Numbered from the stretch's first letter, positions 26,590 through 35,863 are shown. The stretch is 64,000 bases of DNA from Acidisphaera sp. S103 (GCF_009765975.1 NZ_LMUJ01000051.1:169441-233440); one strand, 5' to 3'. Made by a program: numbers and translations. Notes: generated by a model not told the origin, from the letters alone.

Positions 26590-27468
26590 TCAATCGTCCG
26601 TTGAAGCAGCCTGCAGCAGCGCGACGATCATGGTGTTGACCGGCGTCGCGATACTGTGCCGGCGGCCAAGGCGCGCGACCGCGCCGTTGCGGGCATCGAT
26701 CTCGATCCGCCGTCCCGCCAACCGATCGGCGTGCAGGGAGTTGATCGCGTCCGCCGGTCCGTCCCGGTAGCGCTGCACCACCGTTTCCACCCAATCGTCG
26801 TCCAGGATCGCACCCTCCGCTCGGCCCACGGCGATGCACTCCCGCACCAACGATCGCATGATGTCCGCGATCGGTTCCCGCGCGGCGATGCCGGCGGGCT
26901 TCAGTACCAGCGCCGACACGGCGCCCGCACAGTTCAGCGCGAGCTTGCGCCAGGCATGCGAACGAAAATCCGGGGTTGTCGTGACTGTCAGGCCGGCGCT
27001 GTCGAACAATCCCATGAACGCCTGACCGTTGGCATCGTCCGGGACCGTCAGCAGGCCGTCGCGGCGTTGCCGGACGCGGCCAGGTGCGGCGCGTTCCGCC
27101 GGCAGATCGATCACCACGGGGACGAGCGCGGATACCGGGACGACGGAGCAAAACCGCTCTATGTGCTCGACGCCGTTTTGCAGCACCGCGATGCGTGTTC
27201 CTGGCCTGCTGAGTCGCGGCAGCCAAAGCGCCGTGGCGGCGACGTCGTACGCTTTTGTGGCGATCAGGACCCAATCGACCGGGTTGGCCTGTTCAGGTGA
27301 AATCAGCACCTTGGGTGTCGCGGTGATCAGGCCGTGCGGGGTGTCGATCACCAGGCAGTCGAACGGTGTCCGAACGCAGACTGTCACTGTGTTGGCCGGA
27401 TTTTGCGCAAGCCAGGCGGCGACTGTTCCGCCGATCGCACCCGGGCCGATTACCGCGATAGTGGGCAT
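26590..27468 (-). CDS. 2-dehydropantoate 2-reductase-like (PanE/ApbA family) protein
   Basis: 292 aa. N-terminal NADP-binding motif GPGAIGG (residues 8-14), VLIATKAYD (about 67-75), VLQNGVEH (about 94-101) and the catalytic-lysine segment WRKLALNCAG (about 173-182). Length and order match ketopantoate reductases, but many family members reduce other keto acids. No pantothenate gene is nearby, so assignment to CoA synthesis is unsafe. Monocistronic by position. Confidence 0.85.
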   Translation of the reverse strand: MPTIAVIGPGAIGGTVAAWLAQNPANTVTVCVRTPFDCLVIDTPHGLITATPKVLISPEQANPVDWVLIATKAYDVAATALWLPRLSRPGTRIAVLQNGVEHIERFCSVVPVSALVPVVIDLPAERAAPGRVRQRRDGLLTVPDDANGQAFMGLFDSAGLTVTTTPDFRSHAWRKLALNCAGAVSALVLKPAGIAAREPIADIMRSLVRECIAVGRAEGAILDDDWVETVVQRYRDGPADAINSLHADRLAGRRIEIDARNGAVARLGRRHSIATPVNTMIVALLQAASTDD

Positions 27469-27508
27469 CTTCTATGACGGTATCTGGGTGCGATCGGCAC
27501 GGAACCTC

Positions 27509-28042
27509 CTAGCCCTTTGCCGTCGAGCGCTGAATGGCGTCGACGATCAGCGCCTTTGCCTCGGCGGCGTCACCCCAGCCGTCGACCTTGACCCATTTGC
27601 CGGGTTCCAGGTCCTTGTAGTGCTCGAAAAAATGCTGGATCTGTTCCAGCGTAATCGCCGGCAGGTCGGTGTAGTTGTGCACGTTCTTGTAGCGTTGGGT
27701 CAGCTTCGGCGACGGCACGGCGATGATCTTTTCGTCTCCACCGCTTTCGTCCGTCATTTTCAGAACACCGACGGGGCGGACGTTGATCACCGCGCCCGGC
27801 ACGATCGGGCGGGTGTTGGCCACCAGCACGTCGATCGGGTCGCCGTCATCCGATAACGTGTGCGGCACGAAGCCATAGTTTCCGGGATACCGCATCGGCG
27901 TGTAGAGGAAGCGATCCACCACCAGCGTGCCGGCTTCCTTGTCCATCTCGTACTTGATGGGTTCGCCGCCGATGGCGACTTCGATGATGACGTTGACGTC
28001 CTCCGGCGGGTTCTTGCCGATGGCGATGGCATCGATGCGCAT
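27509..28042 (-). CDS. ppa: inorganic pyrophosphatase (family I)
   Basis: 177 aa from ATG 28042 ([15 protein letters not shown]), typical of the hexameric bacterial enzyme; the open frame runs upstream without homology. Conserved active-site elements: [16 protein letters not shown] (substrate-binding Glu/Lys), [14 protein letters not shown], the metal-binding [10 protein letters not shown] (about 65-74), and KIIAVPSPK with the downstream RYKNV. It hydrolyses cytosolic pyrophosphate to phosphate, driving biosynthetic reactions. Stands alone with a 142-bp upstream gap carrying a tandem repeat. Confidence 0.96.
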   Translation of the reverse strand: MRIDAIAIGKNPPEDVNVIIEVAIGGEPIKYEMDKEAGTLVVDRFLYTPMRYPGNYGFVPHTLSDDGDPIDVLVANTRPIVPGAVINVRPVGVLKMTDESGGDEKIIAVPSPKLTQRYKNVHNYTDLPAITLEQIQHFFEHYKDLEPGKWVKVDGWGDAAEAKALIVDAIQRSTAKG

Positions 28043-28107
28043 GCGTGTTCTCTCCTTCGATCGTGTCGCCGGCCTGGCAGGGCAGGCGGCAGGGATTCGG
28101 CCAGGCG

Positions 28108-28162
28108 CACGTCTGGGCGACGCGACGCACAAAGCACGTCTTGGCGACGCGACGCCACAAAG
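28108..28162. repeat. tandem 27/28-bp direct repeat upstream of ppa
   Basis: Two adjacent copies: 28108-28134 and 28135-28162. Each begins CACGTCT, shares GGCGACGCGACGC and ends CACAAAG. They differ by one substitution and a one-base insertion. They lie 66-120 bp upstream of the ppa start, within its probable promoter region. Confidence 0.6.
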
Positions 28163-28184
28163 ATAGCAGATGTGTGGGCCGCGA

Positions 28185-29006
28185 TCAGCTTTGCTTGAAA
28201 CGCCAGCCCATGGCGTCCAGCCGCTGACGCGAGGCGACCAGGTCGGGCAGCGTGTTTTGGCTGATCGCCTCGATCACCACGCCCTGTGTGTAGCCGATAT
28301 CCGTCAGGGCATCTCGGATCGCGCTGAAGTCGATGGCGCCGGTGCCGATGGGATCGTGGCGCCACTGACCGGGCGGGGCGTCCGACAGGTGAACCAGCTT
28401 GATGCGTTCGGCCAGCGTGCGGATGCCCCGCGCCGGGTCTTCGCCGATCGCGGCGGCGTTGGTCACGTCGTAGAGGACATCGACGTTGCCGTAGTCCTCC
28501 GCGTCCAGGAACGCCTTGGCCGCCGGGGCGTCGGACAGCAGCATGCCGGGAATGTTCTCCAGCAGCAGGCGGACGCCGCGCGGTTGCGCGGCCTTGGCGA
28601 GGTGTTCGAGCGCGCCGCGGTAGATGCCCAACAGCCGGTCGTCCGGTGGTGGCAGCAGCCCGTGCTTGCGGCCGGAATTGATCGTCAGCCAGCGTGCGCC
28701 AAGTTCCGATGCCACATCGAGGACCTTGAGGTAGGCGGAGACCGAGAAATCCACCACCGCCGCGTTCACGCTCGCCAAATTCGTCTCGCTGCTGGGTAGA
28801 TCGACCGCCAGGATCGAGCCGCCGATCCGGTCCACGGTGCGCCGCATGGCGGCCAGCATGGTGCGATCCGAGGCCCAGGGATCGAGATGGGGTGAGCCGG
28901 CGAGATACTGGAAATCCCGAAACCCTGCCGCCGCGAGATCTTCGGTCGCCTGCGCCGCGTTGCGGTCCCAGATAAAACCGAACGTGTGGACTCCTAGAAA
29001 TTCCAT
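28185..29006 (-). CDS. sugar phosphate isomerase/epimerase-like TIM barrel protein
   Basis: 273 aa AP-endonuclease-2/xylose-isomerase-like TIM barrel. Visible strands and metal ligands: [15 protein letters not shown] (about residues 104-118), [14 protein letters not shown] with Glu (about 144-157), [16 protein letters not shown] with Asp (about 172-187), [13 protein letters not shown] with His (about 199-211) and GVVIEAIS with the final Glu (about 243-250). The family isomerises or epimerises sugars, inosose or hydroxypyruvate-type substrates; specificity is not clear. It is 53 bp downstream of the DUF1835 gene in the same direction. Confidence 0.83.
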   Translation of the reverse strand: MEFLGVHTFGFIWDRNAAQATEDLAAAGFRDFQYLAGSPHLDPWASDRTMLAAMRRTVDRIGGSILAVDLPSSETNLASVNAAVVDFSVSAYLKVLDVASELGARWLTINSGRKHGLLPPPDDRLLGIYRGALEHLAKAAQPRGVRLLLENIPGMLLSDAPAAKAFLDAEDYGNVDVLYDVTNAAAIGEDPARGIRTLAERIKLVHLSDAPPGQWRHDPIGTGAIDFSAIRDALTDIGYTQGVVIEAISQNTLPDLVASRQRLDAMGWRFKQS

Positions 29007-29059
29007 TTGTGCCCTTGTCGTCTATCGCGGGCCGTGTTTCGCCTGAATGACGAGGCGGT

Positions 29060-30043
29060 TCAAGTCGTTCGGGCGATGCTGCCGGCGGTTTCGTCCCAGC
29101 GCCACTGTCCATCCGCCAGGATATTGCCGACCCAGCGTTCGGGCGGCCGCAGCGACAGGTAGTCGATCCGTTCGGCAACCACCTGCCGTCCGGTGTCGGT
29201 GATCGTCGCTATGCGGGGGAACGGTTTTTCGCCGGGTTCTATCGTCAGCGCCGGCGGGTTGGTGCGCGCCATCGCCTCGACGGTGCCCAGAAGTCCGATA
29301 TCGCCCATGAACACCAGCGGTTCCCGCCCGTTCACCATGGCGGCGAGGATTCGCCCGATGGGCGTTGGGCTCTCGGTCAGGATATCCAACACAAGGCGTT
29401 GGGTGAGCGACAAGCCGTCCGCGACGCCGGGCAGTTCCCGCAAATGCCGCCAGAGCGCCGGCGCGGCGATCGGGAGGGCGGGCGTGGCGGTCTCGGCGAT
29501 TGCCTGTAATCCGGTTGGGTCGGGTTGGCGCAGTGCCGCCCAGATTGCCTGTCCGAGCGCGATCTGTTCGGGGGTGACGGATTTGCGGGCTGGCCAGAGG
29601 GCTGCCAGCGCCGTCGGTCCCAATTGGCCCAGGCCATTGAAGCGCGGGATGTCCGGGTGCCGGTCGATGCAGATCAATTCCAGGCATTCCGGCAGTGGGC
29701 CCTCGGCGAGCCGCGACAGGCAGCGGGCGAGGATGAGTTGGTCGTAGGAGTCATGCTCGAACCACAACACAACCCGCTGGTACTGGTGCGCCGAGGACAG
29801 GCGCTGTTCGGCCTGCCGCAGGCCGGCGAGGCATTGGGCTTCGGAGAAACCCATCAGTTGTCCAGGACCGGCGGCCAGTATGCGCGCGCGGGCCGCGACC
29901 AGGTCGGGGATTCCGGGCAGCGGGCCGTCGTGGACCGGATCCGAATATTCCAGGAACTCGCCGCCGAACCCAGCCGAACGCAACGTGTCGCGGATGTCGG
30001 ACCCGCAACGGATATGCAGCGTCGGACGATCGTCATCGATCAT
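29060..30043 (-). CDS. DUF1835-domain protein
   Basis: 327 aa from ATG 30043 (MIDDDRPTLHIRCGSDI), overlapping the preceding TPR gene stop (ATGA). The N-terminal region fits DUF1835: IRCGSDIRDTLRSAGFGGEF, YSDPVHDGPLPG, then VVLWFEHDSYDQLILARCL (about residues 94-112). The C-terminal third (about 210-320) looks winged-helix-like, including DTGRQVVAERIDYL. Function unknown for the family. Coupling to three TPR-glycosyltransferase-like genes suggests a shared process (inference). Confidence 0.8.
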   Translation of the reverse strand: MIDDDRPTLHIRCGSDIRDTLRSAGFGGEFLEYSDPVHDGPLPGIPDLVAARARILAAGPGQLMGFSEAQCLAGLRQAEQRLSSAHQYQRVVLWFEHDSYDQLILARCLSRLAEGPLPECLELICIDRHPDIPRFNGLGQLGPTALAALWPARKSVTPEQIALGQAIWAALRQPDPTGLQAIAETATPALPIAAPALWRHLRELPGVADGLSLTQRLVLDILTESPTPIGRILAAMVNGREPLVFMGDIGLLGTVEAMARTNPPALTIEPGEKPFPRIATITDTGRQVVAERIDYLSLRPPERWVGNILADGQWRWDETAGSIARTT

Positions 30044-31296
30044 GCCAGCATTTCCTGCAGCCGCGATGAGACGACGGACAGAACGCTGGCCCAGTCGCCA
30101 CGTTCCGGCTGCCGCAGCAGCCACATCGATGGATACCACGGGCTGTCGTCGCGTTCCATCAGCCAGCGCCAGTCCGCCAGATGGGCCAGCAGCAGCCAGA
30201 CCGGCCGATTCAGGGCGCCGGCCAGGTGGGCAATGGACGTATCGACGGATATCACCACGTCCATCAGCGAAACCAGGGCGCCGGCATCGCCGAAATCCTG
30301 TGGAATATCGGCGTGGTTCCGCACGTAGGGACGGTCTTGCAGGCCGGTTCGATCTGGCGCGCGGAGTCCGGTTTGGAGGACGTGGAACTCGATGTCCGGC
30401 CGATCGGTCAGCAGCGTCGCAAAGACGTCGAACGGGATGCTGCGGCGGGCGTCGTCGCGGTGCCTGGGGTTGCCCGACCAGGCGATCCCTACGCGCAAAC
30501 CTCGCCGCGGACCCAGCGTGTTGCGCCAGCGTGCCATTCGGTCCTCGGGGACCGTCAGATAGGGGACAGCGGCGGGAATGCTGTCCAGGTCTGTGCCAAA
30601 CACACGCGGCAGACTCAGCAACGAACAATGCACGTCGAACGGCGGCGGTGTCGTTGCGGTGTCGATCAGCCTGGCCACGCCTGGAAGTTTCGTCAGCAAC
30701 GGGATTATCTCGGCGTAGGCCTGCAATATCACCCGGCCGCCGCGCGCTGCCACCAGGGGGGCATAGCGGGCGAATTGCAGCGCATCGCCCAGGCCCTGTT
30801 CGGCGTGCAGCAGGATGGCGCGCCCGTTGAGCGGCTCGCCTTCCCAGTTCGGCTGGGCGAAGGCACGCCACAGATGCCGATTGGCTCGGGTGCGAAACCG
30901 AGCTTCGTATTTGCGCCAGCCCTCGTGGAATTGGCCGTAGCGGAGCAGCCACATGGCGTCGGTTTCCTGCGCCTCCGGCAGGTCGGGACGCAGGGTCAGG
31001 GAGCGGCTGAGGCAGGCAAGGGCCTCGGCGTCGCGTCCCAGGACGAACAAGGCGGCGGCCAGGTCGTTGAACGCCTCGGCGCGGGTCGGATCCATGCGGG
31101 TGGCGGTGGTCAGAGCAATCGCGGCTTCGGCGCAGTCTCCCGCCAGGAACTGGCAATTGCCCAGGGCGTATAGGAAGAAGGGGTCGTCGGCGCCGGATTG
31201 GATCGCCAGTTTGAGCAGCGGGATGGCTTCTTCGGTGCGGCCGGCTTCCAGCGCTGGAATCAAGGCATCGTGCAGCGCGGCGGTGTAGGGGTTCAT
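30040..31296 (-). CDS. TPR protein with GT9-like glycosyltransferase domain (copy 1)
   Basis: 418 aa from ATG 31296 (overlaps the upstream stop, ATGA). N-terminal tetratricopeptide units (about residues 5-115), then a GT-B-like domain of the glycosyltransferase-9/heptosyltransferase type: ILLHAEQGLGDALQFARYAP, LRVGIAWSGNPRHRDDARRS (about 265-285) and VISVDTSIAHLAGALNRPVW (about 345-364), ending DSPWYPSMWLLRQ. Such TPR-GT fusions are often tied to surface or flagellin glycosylation, but the acceptor is unknown. Third gene of a coupled triplet of paralogs. Confidence 0.83.
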   Translation of the reverse strand: MNPYTAALHDALIPALEAGRTEEAIPLLKLAIQSGADDPFFLYALGNCQFLAGDCAEAAIALTTATRMDPTRAEAFNDLAAALFVLGRDAEALACLSRSLTLRPDLPEAQETDAMWLLRYGQFHEGWRKYEARFRTRANRHLWRAFAQPNWEGEPLNGRAILLHAEQGLGDALQFARYAPLVAARGGRVILQAYAEIIPLLTKLPGVARLIDTATTPPPFDVHCSLLSLPRVFGTDLDSIPAAVPYLTVPEDRMARWRNTLGPRRGLRVGIAWSGNPRHRDDARRSIPFDVFATLLTDRPDIEFHVLQTGLRAPDRTGLQDRPYVRNHADIPQDFGDAGALVSLMDVVISVDTSIAHLAGALNRPVWLLLAHLADWRWLMERDDSPWYPSMWLLRQPERGDWASVLSVVSSRLQEMLA

Positions 31297-32762
31297 CCGC
31301 GGCGGATCGCCCATTGATCGAGATTGTCGCTGACCTGGCCGATGACGGTGTGCCAGTCGCCGCGCCGCTTCTGGCGGAATAGCCGCAGGCTGGGGTACCA
31401 GGGCGAGTCGTCCCGGTCCCGCATCCACCGCCAGTCCGCGCTGTGTGCCAGCATGACCCAGGTGGACATGTTCAGGGCGCCAGCCAGATGGGTAACCGCG
31501 GTATCGACGGAAACGATCATGTCCATCGACGCGATCAGCGCGGCGGTCTGGGCGAAGTCGGTCAGCGACGCGCTGTGGTCGGACAAGGCCGGGAAATCGG
31601 CCATCGTCTGGCGGTCGGCGTCATGGATGTCGCGCTGGATAACGTGACAGGCGATATCCGTCCGTTTCAGTAACGGTGCCAAAAGGCTGAGCGGTATGGA
31701 GCGGTTTCGGTCGTCGGCGTGCTGCAGGCTGCCGGACCAAGCCAGGCCAATCCGCATCTTTTGCCAAGGACCCAGCTTGTCGGACCACGCGGCGACCAGC
31801 GCGGGGTCGGCGGCCAGATACGGCATGGTCGAGGGAATGGCCTGAAGGCCGGTGCCGAACGCGGCGGGCAGGCTCATGAGCGAGCAATGCAGGTCGAAAT
31901 GGGGCAATGGGTCGCCTGGCTCGAAAAGCTGTGTCACGCCGGGGATCGATTGGAACAGCGTGCCCAGGCCGCGCTGTACCTCCAACAGGACGGTGGCGCC
32001 GCGAGCGGCGACCATGGGGACGTAGCGGACGAACTGGATGGCGTCGCCAAAACCCTGTTCGGTGGACAGCAGGATGGTGCGTCCGGCCAGGTCTTCCCGG
32101 CCGGTCCAGATCGGGCCGGGGAAGGCGCGCACGCCGGACATCGCGGCGGGCAGCGTGAGGCGGGCCTCGTGTTCGGCCCAGGCGTCCGGCATCTGGCCGA
32201 GGGCCAGCCGCATCAGACTGCGAAAGTAATGGACGCGCGCGTTGCCAGGCTGGAGGGCCAGCGCCAGGTCGTATTGCCGGATCGCTTCCTTGGTGCGGTT
32301 CAGGCGGCCGAACAGACTGCCCAGGTCGCAGTGAGCGATGGTTTTGTCGGTCGCCCGGCGCAGTGATTCCTGCGCCCAGAGCAAGGCTTCCTCCGGCCGG
32401 TTCAGGGCGACCAGCGTGGCGGCGAGGTTGCCGTAGGCGTGCGCCAGTGTGGGTTCCAACGTGATCGCCCGTTGTAGATGCGGCAGGGCGTTTTCGTTAC
32501 GGCCGAGGCTGCGCAGCGTCTCGCCCAGGTCGTTGTGCGCTCGGGCATGGTTGGGGTCGATCGCCAGGGCGTGCGTCAGCAGCCAGGCGGCGTCGTCGAA
32601 CTGGCCCCGCAGGTAGGCCAGATGGCCGAGGAAATGGACCGCGTGGGCGTCGTGGCCGCTGCGGCCGATCACCAGACGCAGAACGGCCTCGGCTTCGCCG
32701 GCCCGGCCGGATTGGTGGGCCTGGAAGGCCGCTTCCAGCAGCAGATCGGTGTAGAGGCTCAC
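31293..32762 (-). CDS. TPR protein with GT9-like glycosyltransferase domain (copy 2)
   Basis: 489 aa from GTG 32762 (VSLYTDLLLEAAF), overlapping the previous stop (GTGA). Five or so TPR units at about residues 5-175, including AHNDLGETLRSLGRNENALP and AYGNLAATLVALNRPEEALL. The GT-like domain has ILLSTEQGFGDAIQFVRYVP, RIGLAWSGSLQHADDRNRS and IVSVDTAVTHLAGALNMSTW, ending DDSPWYPSLRLFRQ. It shares motif order with its neighbours, so local duplication is the simplest origin. Confidence 0.83.
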   Translation of the reverse strand: MSLYTDLLLEAAFQAHQSGRAGEAEAVLRLVIGRSGHDAHAVHFLGHLAYLRGQFDDAAWLLTHALAIDPNHARAHNDLGETLRSLGRNENALPHLQRAITLEPTLAHAYGNLAATLVALNRPEEALLWAQESLRRATDKTIAHCDLGSLFGRLNRTKEAIRQYDLALALQPGNARVHYFRSLMRLALGQMPDAWAEHEARLTLPAAMSGVRAFPGPIWTGREDLAGRTILLSTEQGFGDAIQFVRYVPMVAARGATVLLEVQRGLGTLFQSIPGVTQLFEPGDPLPHFDLHCSLMSLPAAFGTGLQAIPSTMPYLAADPALVAAWSDKLGPWQKMRIGLAWSGSLQHADDRNRSIPLSLLAPLLKRTDIACHVIQRDIHDADRQTMADFPALSDHSASLTDFAQTAALIASMDMIVSVDTAVTHLAGALNMSTWVMLAHSADWRWMRDRDDSPWYPSLRLFRQKRRGDWHTVIGQVSDNLDQWAIRRG

Positions 32763-34213
32763 GCGAGGGGGGCGGTTGCGTCGGACAGGGCGGCGTTGAT
32801 CGCTTCCACCACTTGCGGCCAGCCGAACAGCTCGGGTTGGCGGAACAGGCGCATGGTGGGGTACCACGCAGTGGTGGTGCCGGCGGTCAGCCAGCGGTAT
32901 TCGGCACCGAATGGCAGCATCGTCCAGGTCGGCTTGGCGAGGGCGCCGCCGAGGTGGATCAGCGCGGTGTCGACGCTGACGATCAGGTCCATCAGTTCCG
33001 TTACGGCGGCGGTGTCGGCAAAGTCGGCCAGATCCGTGCTGTGGTCGATCAGGTGAGGAAGGTGTTCCAGCGTGGTGCGGTCATCCGGCTCCATGGTGGT
33101 CTGGATGATGTGAAATTCGCAGTCGGTACGATCGAGCAGAGGCTCCAGCAAGGGGAGCGGGATGGACCGGTTCCAGACGCTGCTGGTGCCGGTCCAGGCT
33201 ATGCCGATGCGGCGGCGGCCGTCGGAGGGACCAAGCCGCTCCTGCCATTTGGCCAGGCTGTCCGGGGGAACGGTCAGATAGGGGGCCGCGGCGGGGATGG
33301 TGTCCGGCGTGGTGCGGAAGGCGCGCGGCAGGCTCATGAAGGAGCAGTGGGTGTCATAGGGCGGTGGGTCCTCGCCGCGGGCATAGACGTCGGGCAGGCC
33401 GGCCAGCATCGGCTTCAGCGCGGGCTGGACCTCCAGGATCACGCGGGCGGCGCGTTGGCGCAGCAGGGGGATGTAGCGGAGGTACTGGATGGTATCGCCG
33501 TGGCCTTGTTCGGCATGCACCAGGATGGTGCGGCCCGTCAGGTCGGCGTCGCCCAGCCAGTACGGCCCGGGGGCGACGCGGCGCAGGGGTTGGCCGAGAT
33601 GGGCATACCAGCGGGATTCGTGCTTGCGCCAGCCGTTCTCGAAGTCGCCCAGCGCGAGGAGCGCTAGCGCTTCCAGATAGCGGGCGTCGTTGGCGCTGGG
33701 CTGGATCTCATACACGCGCCGGTAGGCAGCGAGGGCTTCGGTGTAGCGGTTCATGCTGCACAGGCACATGGCGATGTCCGAATGGACCTGCATCTGGTTC
33801 GGATCGAGTTCGGCGGCATGTTCGAGATGCGGCAAGGCGAGGTCGGGGCGTTTCATCGCCACCAGTACTGAGCCGAGATTGGCGGCGATCGGACCTGCGT
33901 CCGGCGTCAGTTGCAGGGATCGGCGGAACAGTGCGGCGGCTTCGGCCAGGTGGCCTTGTGTCCGGCGGGTTTCGCCCAGGTTGTTGTGCAGGTGGGCGTC
34001 GGTTGGGGAATGCTCCAGCGCGTCGGCGTAGCGGGCGGCGGATTCGTCGAGGTCGCCGCGGGTGCGGGCGATGAAACCGAGGTGATGATGCACGTCCGCG
34101 TCGTCGCGGCCCGCCGCCAGGGCGTCACGGAAATGCACCTCCGCGGCGACATGGTCGCCCTGCGCGAAGGCTGCGCGTCCACGTTCCATGACGGTTTCGA
34201 TATTGATGTCCAC
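32759..34213 (-). CDS. TPR protein with GT9-like glycosyltransferase domain (copy 3)
   Basis: 484 aa, first gene of the coupled unit. TPR array at about residues 5-190 (HNNLGETRRTQGHLAEAAAL and similar). GT-like domain: ILVHAEQGHGDTIQYLRYIP, RIGIAWTGTSSVWNRSIPL and IVSVDTALIHLGGALAKPTW. It departs from the other copies near the end (TTAWYPTMRLFRQ instead of DSPWYP) and has a shorter loop after GIAW. Divergent from the exonuclease gene, so the promoter lies in the short gap above 34213. Confidence 0.83.
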   Translation of the reverse strand: MDINIETVMERGRAAFAQGDHVAAEVHFRDALAAGRDDADVHHHLGFIARTRGDLDESAARYADALEHSPTDAHLHNNLGETRRTQGHLAEAAALFRRSLQLTPDAGPIAANLGSVLVAMKRPDLALPHLEHAAELDPNQMQVHSDIAMCLCSMNRYTEALAAYRRVYEIQPSANDARYLEALALLALGDFENGWRKHESRWYAHLGQPLRRVAPGPYWLGDADLTGRTILVHAEQGHGDTIQYLRYIPLLRQRAARVILEVQPALKPMLAGLPDVYARGEDPPPYDTHCSFMSLPRAFRTTPDTIPAAAPYLTVPPDSLAKWQERLGPSDGRRRIGIAWTGTSSVWNRSIPLPLLEPLLDRTDCEFHIIQTTMEPDDRTTLEHLPHLIDHSTDLADFADTAAVTELMDLIVSVDTALIHLGGALAKPTWTMLPFGAEYRWLTAGTTTAWYPTMRLFRQPELFGWPQVVEAINAALSDATAPLA

Positions 34214-34293
34214 GGGCGGGGTCTTACCAGTGGCGTGTTGGAAGGTTCAACAGGCTGGCATTAAAATCAGAGCGGGTGCCAATATGGCTGACC

Positions 34294-35310
34294 ATGCCGC
34301 ATCCAGAGACTTGGCTGAAAGTCTTACCCGCCGGCCTGTTCTGCGAACCGGGCGGGTTCTTTATCGACCCGCTGCGGCCGGTGGACCGAGCGGTGATTAC
34401 GCATGGGCATTCGGACCATGCGCGGCCGGGGCATCGCGCGATGCTGGCGACGGCGGACACGCTGGCGGTGATGCGGGCGCGATTGGGCGACTGGGGAGAG
34501 TCTCGGCAGGCGCTGGATTGGCATGAGCCGATCACCCTGGGCGATGTGCGGGTCTGGCTTGCTCCGGCCGGGCATGTGCTGGGCAGCGCGCAGGTGGCGA
34601 TGGAGTATCAGGGCTCCCGAGCCGTGGTGAGCGGCGATTATAAGCGGGTGGCCGATCCCACCTGCGCGGGGTTCGAGCCGGTGCCGTGCGACGTGTTCGT
34701 CACCGAGGCGACGTTCGCCCTGCCGGTGTTCGTGCATCCGCCGCCGGCGCATGAGATCAAGCGGCTGCTCGATAGCGTGGCGTTGTTTCCGGAACGGACG
34801 CATGTCGTCGGGTGTTATGCACTGGGAAAATGTCAGCGGCTGATTGCGTTGTTGCGGCAGGCGGGATGGGACCGGCCGATCTGGCTGCACGGCGCCTTGG
34901 AGTCGATGTGCAAGGTCTATCGCGAGCGTGGGGTCGAACTGGGCGATCTGCGGCCGGCGACGGTGGCGGCGAAGGCGGAATTGGTAGGGGCGATCGTGCT
35001 GGCTCCACCCAGTGCCATCGCGGACCGGTGGGCTCGGCGGCTGGAGGACCCGGTGGTGGCGCTGGCATCGGGCTGGATGCGGGTGCGGCAGCGGGCGAAA
35101 TCGCGTGGGGTGGAGTTGCCGCTGGTGATCTCCGACCACGCCGACTGGAACGAGTTGAATGCGACTCTGGATGATGTCGGTGCGCCGGAAGTGTGGGTGA
35201 CGCATGGGCGGGAGGAAGCGCTGATCCATGCCGCCGGCCTGCGCGGGATACGCGGACGGGCGCTGCGGCTGCTGGGGTATGGGGATGATGACGAAGCGGA
35301 GGTTGCGTGA
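34294..35310 (+). CDS. ligase-associated DNA exonuclease (MBL/beta-CASP-type)
   Basis: 338 aa from ATG 34294 (MPHPETWLKVLPAGLF); a GTG at 34276 would add six residues and cannot be excluded. Matches the exonuclease linked to bacterial ATP-dependent DNA ligase repair loci: GFFIDPLRPVDRAVITHGHSDHARPG with the metal motif HGHSDH, GHVLGSAQVAME, the Asp in VSGDYKR, and the C-terminal ISDHADWNEL and VWVTHG. In most genomes it adjoins an ATP-dependent ligase and an Lhr-type helicase; here the next gene is a cupin. Confidence 0.85.
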   Translation: MPHPETWLKVLPAGLFCEPGGFFIDPLRPVDRAVITHGHSDHARPGHRAMLATADTLAVMRARLGDWGESRQALDWHEPITLGDVRVWLAPAGHVLGSAQVAMEYQGSRAVVSGDYKRVADPTCAGFEPVPCDVFVTEATFALPVFVHPPPAHEIKRLLDSVALFPERTHVVGCYALGKCQRLIALLRQAGWDRPIWLHGALESMCKVYRERGVELGDLRPATVAAKAELVGAIVLAPPSAIADRWARRLEDPVVALASGWMRVRQRAKSRGVELPLVISDHADWNELNATLDDVGAPEVWVTHGREEALIHAAGLRGIRGRALRLLGYGDDDEAEVA

Positions 35311-35311
35311 G

Positions 35312-35806
35312 ATGAACGAGCCACTGGTGTTTACGTTCGCGGACGATGGGGCGATCCCGAATTCGCGGTTGCCTTTGCTGGTTTACCGGGATGCGGCGCT
35401 GGCGGACGCGGTTGCGATCGAGCGGATGTTTGCCGCCAATCGGTGGCCTCCGGCGTGGCGCGACGGGGTGCATCCGTTCCACCATTTCCATAGCACGGCG
35501 CATGAGGTTCTGGGTGTTGCGCGAGGCGAGGCTTCGGTGCTGTTCGGTGGTCCGAACGGGCAGGTGCTGACGGTGCGGGCGGGCGATGTCGTCGTCGTGC
35601 CGGCCGGGGTGGCGCACTGCAATCAGGGGCAGTCGAGCGACCTGCTGATCGTGGGGGCTTATCCGGATAATGGGCCGGGGCCGGATTTGCGGCGCGGGAA
35701 GCCCGGCGAGCATGATGCGGCCGCTCGCGCGGTTACGGCAGTGCCGGTGCCGGCGGCTGATCCGGTCACCGGGGCGGATGGCGCGTTGCCTCGGCTGTGG
35801 GGGTGA
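35312..35806 (+). CDS. cupin-domain protein
   Basis: 164 aa from ATG 35312, one base after the exonuclease stop, with GGAGG upstream inside the previous gene. One cupin barrel: HPFHHFHSTAHEVLGVARGE (metal histidines and Glu, about residues 55-74) and GDVVVVPAGVAHCNQ with the last His (about 92-106). Resembles a small uncharacterised conserved cupin family (COG4297-like). Tight spacing suggests co-transcription with the exonuclease; no link to DNA repair is evident. Confidence 0.83.
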   Translation: MNEPLVFTFADDGAIPNSRLPLLVYRDAALADAVAIERMFAANRWPPAWRDGVHPFHHFHSTAHEVLGVARGEASVLFGGPNGQVLTVRAGDVVVVPAGVAHCNQGQSSDLLIVGAYPDNGPGPDLRRGKPGEHDAAARAVTAVPVPAADPVTGADGALPRLWG

Positions 35807-35824
35807 TATGCCGCCGTGGGTGAC

Positions 35825-35854
35825 AACCGGGGCGGCACGCCGCCGTCCCCGGTT
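35825..35854. terminator. bidirectional terminator between cupin and formyl-CoA transferase genes
   Basis: AACCGGGG (35825-35832) pairs with CCCCGGTT (35847-35854); the GC-rich 14-nt loop can extend the stem with one mismatch. It lies in the 57-bp gap between convergent stops. Confidence 0.5.
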
Positions 35855-35863
35855 GACACGCTG

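Noticed and set aside
30044..31156. Upstream extension of the DUF1835 frame
   Set aside because: It overlaps the TPR-GT gene entirely in another frame; the ATG at 30043 overlaps the TPR stop and starts the DUF1835 homology.
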